From Acidobacteriota bacterium (GTDB lineage: Bacteria; Acidobacteriota; Aminicenantia; UBA2199): a stretch of 33,118 nt of DNA. A program made the position numbers and the translations under genes. Positions within the stretch are counted from its first letter, which is position 1; every line of letters starts with the position of its first letter. Shown here piece after piece: positions 29,901 to 33,118 of the stretch. The stretch lies in assembly GCA_030837085.1 (NCBI GenBank), contig JAUPLE010000427.1, forward strand, positions 1-33,118, written 5' to 3'. The notes under the pieces were generated by a model that was given only the letters and a program-made list of their open reading frames with translations, was not told the DNA's origin and searched no databases.

Positions 29901-32900
29901 CGAGGTTCTCCAGGACCCTGGGGAATTCCAACCGTTTATAGTCTTGCAGTTCAAGGAGCCAGAACCGGTGGTTTTCTTCCCTGGATTTCTCCATGATCTC
30001 TTCTATGATCACGTCCCGGTAACTACTTTTTAGTCGGGGAAGCGCCAGGTTAGGGGCGGATTTCAGTCGCAAATAAGTATTGTGTAATTCCGTCATCAAC
30101 GAAGCGGTGCTCCAACCGTCCAGCACCGCATGGTGGCATATCAGTACCACCCGGACATTTTCATTACCCGGTATAAAAACGCTCATCCTGAACAAAGGAG
30201 GAACCGCGGCGTCAAAGGGATGTTGTTTATCCTCCGCCAGGTACTTCTCTATATATGCTTCCTGCTCTTGCCGGTCCAGGTGGGCGATATGGTAATGGGG
30301 CAGGTCCACGGGAACATGACGATAAACGATCTGCACCGACTCGCCGAAATCTTCGACGTTAAAACCGGTTCTAAGTATCGGGTGTTTTTCCACCACCAAT
30401 TCCAGGGCCCGCTTATAAACCGCGGCGTCAAACCCAGGGTATCTCAAAGGATAGATGAATTGATCATGGTAAACCACCGTGTCTGAGCTTCGTAAATAAT
30501 AGAACACCAACCCTTTTTCAATATCGCTCATGGGGTAGATATCTTCGATTTCCGTTTCCCGGAAATTCCCTTCCGTCATGACATGTTGTTTCAGGGCTGC
30601 GATCTTTTTTTCTACTTCGATCCGTTCGGGGGTGGAATCTTCCCCCTTATCCCGCTTATGCCTTACCAGTATTGCCAGTTCTTCGATGGTAGGGTGGGCG
30701 TAGAGGTCTTTGATTTTTAGATTGGTCTTTAAACGTTCGTTCAATTGACCGATAAACCTGACTGCCTTGATGGAATCGCCGCCGTTGGTAAAAAAACTAT
30801 CCCTGATACCGGGCCATTCCAGGCCCAGGATGCGGCCATAAATTTCCGTCAATTTTTTTTCTGTTTCGTTTCGTGGGGCTTCAAAGGCAATGCTGCTGGC
30901 GGTTGTCCTGTCGGGTTCGGGTAAACGTCGGCGGTCCAGTTTACCGTTGGGGGTCAAGGGAATTTTATCGATGGGAATAAAATAAACCGGGACCATGTAA
31001 TCCGGGAGCCGTTGAGACAGGAAGTTCCTTAAGTCTGTTCCTGTTATCGACGGCGATAAGGGCATAAAAATAATATAAGCGCAGAGATAGGAGTCGCCGG
31101 AATGATCGGTTCGGGCAATGACCACCGATTCTTTTATATTTTCGTGTTGGGTCAGTTGGGTTTCGATTTCCCCCAATTCGATGCGGAACCCGCGTATTTT
31201 TACTTGCTGGTCGATGCGGCCCAGGTATTCCAGTTCGCCTTCGGCGGAAAACCGCCCCAGGTCGCCGGATTTGTACAAAATATAGGTCTTATTGGACCCA
31301 TAGGACCTATAAAATTTCTCCGCAGTTAATCCCGGCCGGTTCAAATATCCCCTGGCTGTGCCATAGCCCCCTACTACCAGTTCACCGGCTGTACCGACGG
31401 GAACCAACATCGAATACTTATCCATGATATATGTACTCAACGTAGGCAAAGGTTTCCCAATATTACTTTTATTTAAACGGATTTCCTCGGCCCCGATCTC
31501 TTTATATGTCACATGTACTGTAGTTTCAGTAATGCCAAACATGTTAACCAATTTAGTCTGAGGATATTTCTCATGCCACTCTTTCAAACGACCCGGCCAC
31601 AACGCCTCGCCCCCGAAAATGATATACCTTAACCGTAATTCTTTCACGGGCGATTTTAATTCCTCTTCAGCAAGCATATAGAAAGCCGATGGGGTTTGGT
31701 TCAAAACAGTTACGCCGTTGGTTTTCAGCAGGTTCAAATAGATGTTCATATCCCTGGCCGTTGTTTTCGGGACCAGGATCAGTTTCCCGCCGTACAGCAG
31801 CGCGCCGTACATCTCCCAGACGGAAAAATCAAAACAATACGAATGAAACATCGTCCATGTGTCCTGCTCATTAAAATCAAATTGAAATTGATCGTTAAAT
31901 AGGAGTTGGACGACGTTCCGATGTTCGATCAGAACTCCTTTGGGTTTCCCCGTTGTGCCGGAGGTGTAGATGATGTAAGAAAGTTGATTCGAATGATGAT
32001 TGACGATTGATGAATGATGAAGCCCCCGGTGGGGGCGCCCTTTTAATAATTTACAATTAACAATTAACAATTGACAATTAACAATTATTTTCTTTTGAGA
32101 TTCTTCCGTTTCTAATAAAATCCTGGCGTTACTATCCGCTAACATATATTGAACGCGTTCTTGTGGGTATTCCGGGTCGATGGGCAAATACGCGCCGCCG
32201 GATTTTAATATTCCCAAAATGCCAATGACCATTTCAATGGAGCGTTCCATCATTATTGCAATAATATCGTCCGCCAGGACACCTTTTTCGATTAATAACG
32301 CTGCCAATTGATTGGATTGCTTATTTAGTTTTTTATAGGTCAGTCCGACCTGTCCGACAAGTCCGACATGGTCGGGCGTCTTTTCCGCCTGTTCTTCAAA
32401 TAATCTATGGATGGTCTTATTTTTTGGGAATTCGGCAAAGGCCCTGTTAAATTCAAATAGCAACTGTTGCTTTTCAATTTCCGAAATATCTATTTCCCTT
32501 AAACGTTTTTCGCCACCAGTAGCGCCATTAGAGATAGCCTTCAACACTTCCTGGAAATACCCTGTAAACCGCTCAATGGTACTCTTTTTAAATAGTTTAG
32601 CGCTGTATTCGAATTTAAACCATACGGCGTCACTCTGCTTCATGAAATGCAAAAGCAGGTCGAATTTCGAAGTGTTTGTTTCATAAGGATATGGTTTAAT
32701 CGTTAAACCCGGTATTTCGAAACCAGGTATATCCACCTCTTGCTGGACAAACATTACATCGAACAGCGGGTTGCGGTTGAGGTCTCTCTTGTTATTCCCT
32801 TCCGCCAGTTCCAGCAATTCTTCGTATTGAACATCCTGGTTGGCCAGGGCCTCCAGGGTCCTGGCAGCAACTTCCCTTGTGAATTCCTTTATAGATTTTT

Positions 32901-33118
32901 GGCCGAAGGGCTCATACCGTTGAACCAGGGTATTGACAAACATGCCCGTGACGCCGTCCAGGTTGCTGTGCTCGCGCCCGGCAGCGGGAATCCCCAGGAT
33001 AATCTCTTCCTGGTTGCAAATCTTCGCAAGGAAAATCGTATACGCCGCCAGCAGGACTATATATAAAGTGGTTCCTTCAGCGCGGGCCAGTTTTTGCAGC
33101 GATTCCATCCTGCCCGGA
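23959..33118 (-). CDS. NRPS, 3' portion: (C)-A-T-C-A-T-C-A-T; 5' end beyond window
   Basis: The frame stays open to the window edge (PGR before the track 'start' MESLQKLARAEGTTLYIV, which is inside a C domain). Three A domains; carrier motifs GGDSIK, GGHSLN, GGTSMD. Stop at 23959, 1 nt before the PKS ATG. Confidence 0.93.
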   Translation of the reverse strand, partial: PGRMESLQKLARAEGTTLYIVLLAAYTIFLAKICNQEEIILGIPAAGREHSNLDGVTGMFVNTLVQRYEPFGQKSIKEFTREVAARTLEALANQDVQYEELLELAEGNNKRDLNRNPLFDVMFVQQEVDIPGFEIPGLTIKPYPYETNTSKFDLLLHFMKQSDAVWFKFEYSAKLFKKSTIERFTGYFQEVLKAISNGATGGEKRLREIDISEIEKQQLLFEFNRAFAEFPKNKTIHRLFEEQAEKTPDHVGLVGQVGLTYKKLNKQSNQLAALLIEKGVLADDIIAIMMERSIEMVIGILGILKSGGAYLPIDPEYPQERVQYMLADSNARILLETEESQKKIIVNCQLLIVNCKLLKGRPHRGLHHSSIVNHHSNQLSYIIYTSGTTGKPKGVLIEHRNVVQLLFNDQFQFDFNEQDTWTMFHSYCFDFSVWEMYGALLYGGKLILVPKTTARDMNIYLNLLKTNGVTVLNQTPSAFYMLAEEELKSPVKELRLRYIIFGGEALWPGRLKEWHEKYPQTKLVNMFGITETTVHVTYKEIGAEEIRLNKSNIGKPLPTLSTYIMDKYSMLVPVGTAGELVVGGYGTARGYLNRPGLTAEKFYRSYGSNKTYILYKSGDLGRFSAEGELEYLGRIDQQVKIRGFRIELGEIETQLTQHENIKESVVIARTDHSGDSYLCAYIIFMPLSPSITGTDLRNFLSQRLPDYMVPVYFIPIDKIPLTPNGKLDRRRLPEPDRTTASSIAFEAPRNETEKKLTEIYGRILGLEWPGIRDSFFTNGGDSIKAVRFIGQLNERLKTNLKIKDLYAHPTIEELAILVRHKRDKGEDSTPERIEVEKKIAALKQHVMTEGNFRETEIEDIYPMSDIEKGLVFYYLRSSDTVVYHDQFIYPLRYPGFDAAVYKRALELVVEKHPILRTGFNVEDFGESVQIVYRHVPVDLPHYHIAHLDRQEQEAYIEKYLAEDKQHPFDAAVPPLFRMSVFIPGNENVRVVLICHHAVLDGWSTASLMTELHNTYLRLKSAPNLALPRLKSSYRDVIIEEIMEKSREENHRFWLLELQDYKRLEFPRVLENLEPFTGMKTHVHHLGTELLALVKKTADDFGTSLKDLCFGAYVYVLAMLCNESDITVGSVTHNRPPKQDGDKVLGCFLNTVPVRIMLPPHVNWAGYFSMIAAKMLEIKKYERVSLFEIARIIGEKSQEQNPIFDTLFNFVDFHVYFNADAGTVDLNNMENVAFSTEGNQDTNTLFDFEISITFGEFILCPKYNYLAISDEMVQRSCVYFERILRKFIHEPHAVARKGDILPEEEKRRILEEFNDTGAFYDRDRILPGLFEDRVEKAPGHVAVTGDAVDGLKHLSYSELNEKANRLARALREKGVKTESLVGVVIDRSIEMIIAVMAILKAGGAYVPLEPYLPDTRIKKLLESLDVKSLVTGYSQLVKVSVIIEDLPALEYIFCLPSRLSAPPTPFAPPPGKTFIFHHEIEKHSPVNLSPLSASGDIAYIIFTSGSTGIPKGVVVQHRPVVNVIRWVNQTFEVGPGDKVLFISSLAFDLSVYDIFGILACGACNRVVAAGDLKEPRQLLDIILEEGITFWDSAPAALQQLASFFPEVKNSSHHSRLRLVFLSGDWIPLTLPGALKEIFSGVNVISLGGATEAAIWSNYHPIGRLDPGWVSIPYGKPIQNAQYYILDPNMDICPLMVPGDLYIGGECLASGYINDVELTAEKFVKSFAGGAGGRFFKKAPLLYRTGDMARWFLNPAAQAAGAYIMEFLGRKDQQVKIRGFRIELGEIESHLRRHEEIEDAVVLAVGEKAADRFLCAYIVSGNSLEIPVLEKHLAAELPDYMIPRHFIRVEKIPLTANGKVDRKSLPVPGTDAAGALNAPYAPPRNNIEEKLAAIWSDVLAKNTSISIGIDNNFFELGGHSLNAAVVISKIHKVLNVKIPLAELFHKSTIRQLAGVIQSSAEDRLISVPAVEEKEYYSLSSAQERLYILQQMDPGNRAYNIPHILKLDGIIDKGRLEWVFKELIQRHESFRTSFVTVGDEPVQRIRDDVEFEIDKSFAELFQKRLPEGPPEAIKKSFIRPFDLAKAPLLRVGLVELAEQEHILILDMHHIISDGTSMGILTGEAMALYSNEKLPTLGLRYRDYAAWQDNWKRGPSYKEEEAFWRRQFEGEMPVLNLPSDRARPEVQRLAGRTVFFELEKDITAALHRLAIGEGATLYMTLLAAFYVFLYKLGGREDIVIGSPVEGRRHTDLQRLIGMFVNTLALRNFPAGEKRFTEFLAEVKTRVISAFENQDYPFEDLVTRMDAPRDLSRNPIFDVMFVLQNMESPGIHLPGLTMTSSPFDNNTSKFDLTLTALEREEKLHLSFEYSKALFEEGTILRFMGYFKNILVSIIEAPDRKISAIEVMAEEEREKILYDFNDTAAPHPQNRTIHELFEEQVEKRPDRIAAIGIPVETLRATSLHITYLQLNKQSDRLAGLLIEKGVLADDIIGIMMERSVEMMIGIYGILKAGGAYLPIDPGYPQERIDYMLKDSGAKVLVNEKFFRGSRAPRRGEPIRIFQKSPPCGVNLAYLIYTSGTTGKPKGAAIEHHSLVNRLSWMQKQYPLDESDIILHKTPFTFDVSVWEISWWGMVGAGVCLLAPGGERDPQQIVAAIDRHRVTAMHFVPSMLRAFLEYIEGVGSAGRLSSLKQVIASGEALTVPLVKRFNEVLNKENNIRLTNLYGPTEATIDVSYYDCPDGQKIERIPIGKPIDNISLYIFSKDWQFQPVGVPGELCIAGVGLARGYLNRPELTAEKFNRSYGTYKTYILYKTGDLARWLNDGNIEYLGRIDQQVKVRGFRIELEEIERHLEHHKQIKGAVVTVENDGKGDNILCAYVVSKVGEELNASQLREYLSGRLPGYMVPVVYKQLDRIPLSPNGKVDRKALRVSGARLEGGRKVQYAAPGTPLETRIALTWKEILRLNGDGDEIGIHDNFFDIGGTSMDVIRVNSRINREFEKQIPIVAMYKYTTIRTLAQFIEQGETGAADEYPESERTDKIERGRTDKNRMREMRKRGRG
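25438..25511. repeat. Hairpin-family repeat with the same CCCCGCG-C-CGCGGGG palindrome (25470-25484)
   Basis: aggggggcttttttgaaaaatcctaataggctccccgcgccgcggggcccttgaccccctaaaaaactttt. Confidence 0.92.
25746..25773. repeat. 28-bp perfect palindrome inside the NRPS coding sequence
   Basis: GTAGAGACGTTGCG|CGCAACGTCTCTAC. Confidence 0.98.
27530..29150 (-). other. A domain, Cys-like
   Basis: AFDLSVYDIF, ITFWDSAPAA, LRLVFLSGDW, ISLGGATEAAIW give DLYDFSLIWK; Cys code DLYNLSLIWK differs at two positions. Confidence 0.55.
27900..27933. repeat. Hairpin repeat (10-bp arms) in the Cys-like A domain
   Basis: GCAGGGGGGC ttttttgaaaaacc GCCCCCCTGC; protein AGGAGGRFFKKAPLLY. Confidence 0.95.
29220..30545 (-). 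other. Divergent condensation domain between Thr and Cys-like modules
   Basis: YPMSDIEKGLVFYYLRSSDTVVYHDQF...LICHHAVLDGWSTASL...GCFLNTVPVRIMLP; clearly unlike the other C domains here (YYxLSSAQxRxYxLxxM). Confidence 0.75.
30920..32440 (-). other. A domain, predicted Thr
   Basis: CFDFSVWEMY, VTVLNQTPSA, LRYIIFGGEA, LVNMFGITETTVH give DFWNIGMVHK, identical to the published Thr code. Confidence 0.85.
32020..32091. repeat. 72-bp in-frame composite repeat, copy 2
   Basis: Same as 9246-9317 with one mismatch (c/t), 22.8 kb away; also preceded by GATGAAT heptamers. Confidence 0.97.

Noticed and set aside
30670-30870. GGDSIK carrier motif as a sign of a following epimerisation domain
   Set aside because: The next domain has a condensation HHAVLDGWS motif followed directly by an A domain; no separate E domain is present.
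873-33066. Plus-strand ORFs in the track (e.g. 6469-7110, 9631-10359, 12822-13469, 17786-18352) as genes
   Set aside because: All are antisense to strong coding frames, and their translations show no recognisable domains; they look like shadow ORFs.
23959-33108. ORF-track start ATG at 33108 as the true NRPS start
   Set aside because: The frame continues upstream to the window edge and the ATG lies inside a condensation domain; the gene begins outside the window.
1-33118. tRNA, rRNA or classical IS transposase genes
   Set aside because: No matching structure or protein motif was seen in the window.

Overview
This window is almost entirely one minus-strand biosynthetic locus. In transcription order it contains: (1) the 3' part of an NRPS (C-A-T x3, 5' end beyond the window), with A-domain codes read as Thr, Cys-like and Ser; (2) a one-module type I PKS (KS-AT-KR-ACP); (3) a small translationally coupled ORF built from 42-bp tandem repeats; (4) a CBM9/DUF5916-type outer-membrane-like protein; (5) a ~5370-aa hybrid PKS-NRPS, KS-(AT missing)-T-[C-A-T]x4-TE, with codes read as Pro, Val, Lys-like(?) and unassigned; (6) the 5' end of an exported serine-hydrolase (class C beta-lactamase-like) gene. 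Most unusual points: (i) many short DNA repeats (7-9 bp tandem repeats, perfect palindromes, GC-rich hairpins) sit in frame inside the megasynthase genes. The same families recur at non-homologous positions (A-domain loops, C domain, AT domain, KS-AT linker, TE) and at least one is also intergenic. This looks like repeat elements invading coding DNA at tolerant loops. (ii) The terminal TE has Cys in place of the Ser nucleophile and Asn at the canonical Asp position. (iii) The PKS module of the large hybrid lacks its AT but keeps the flanking linkers. (iv) An atypical C domain lies between the Thr and Cys-like modules. All domain, substrate and product calls come from reading motifs by eye; no database search was run.
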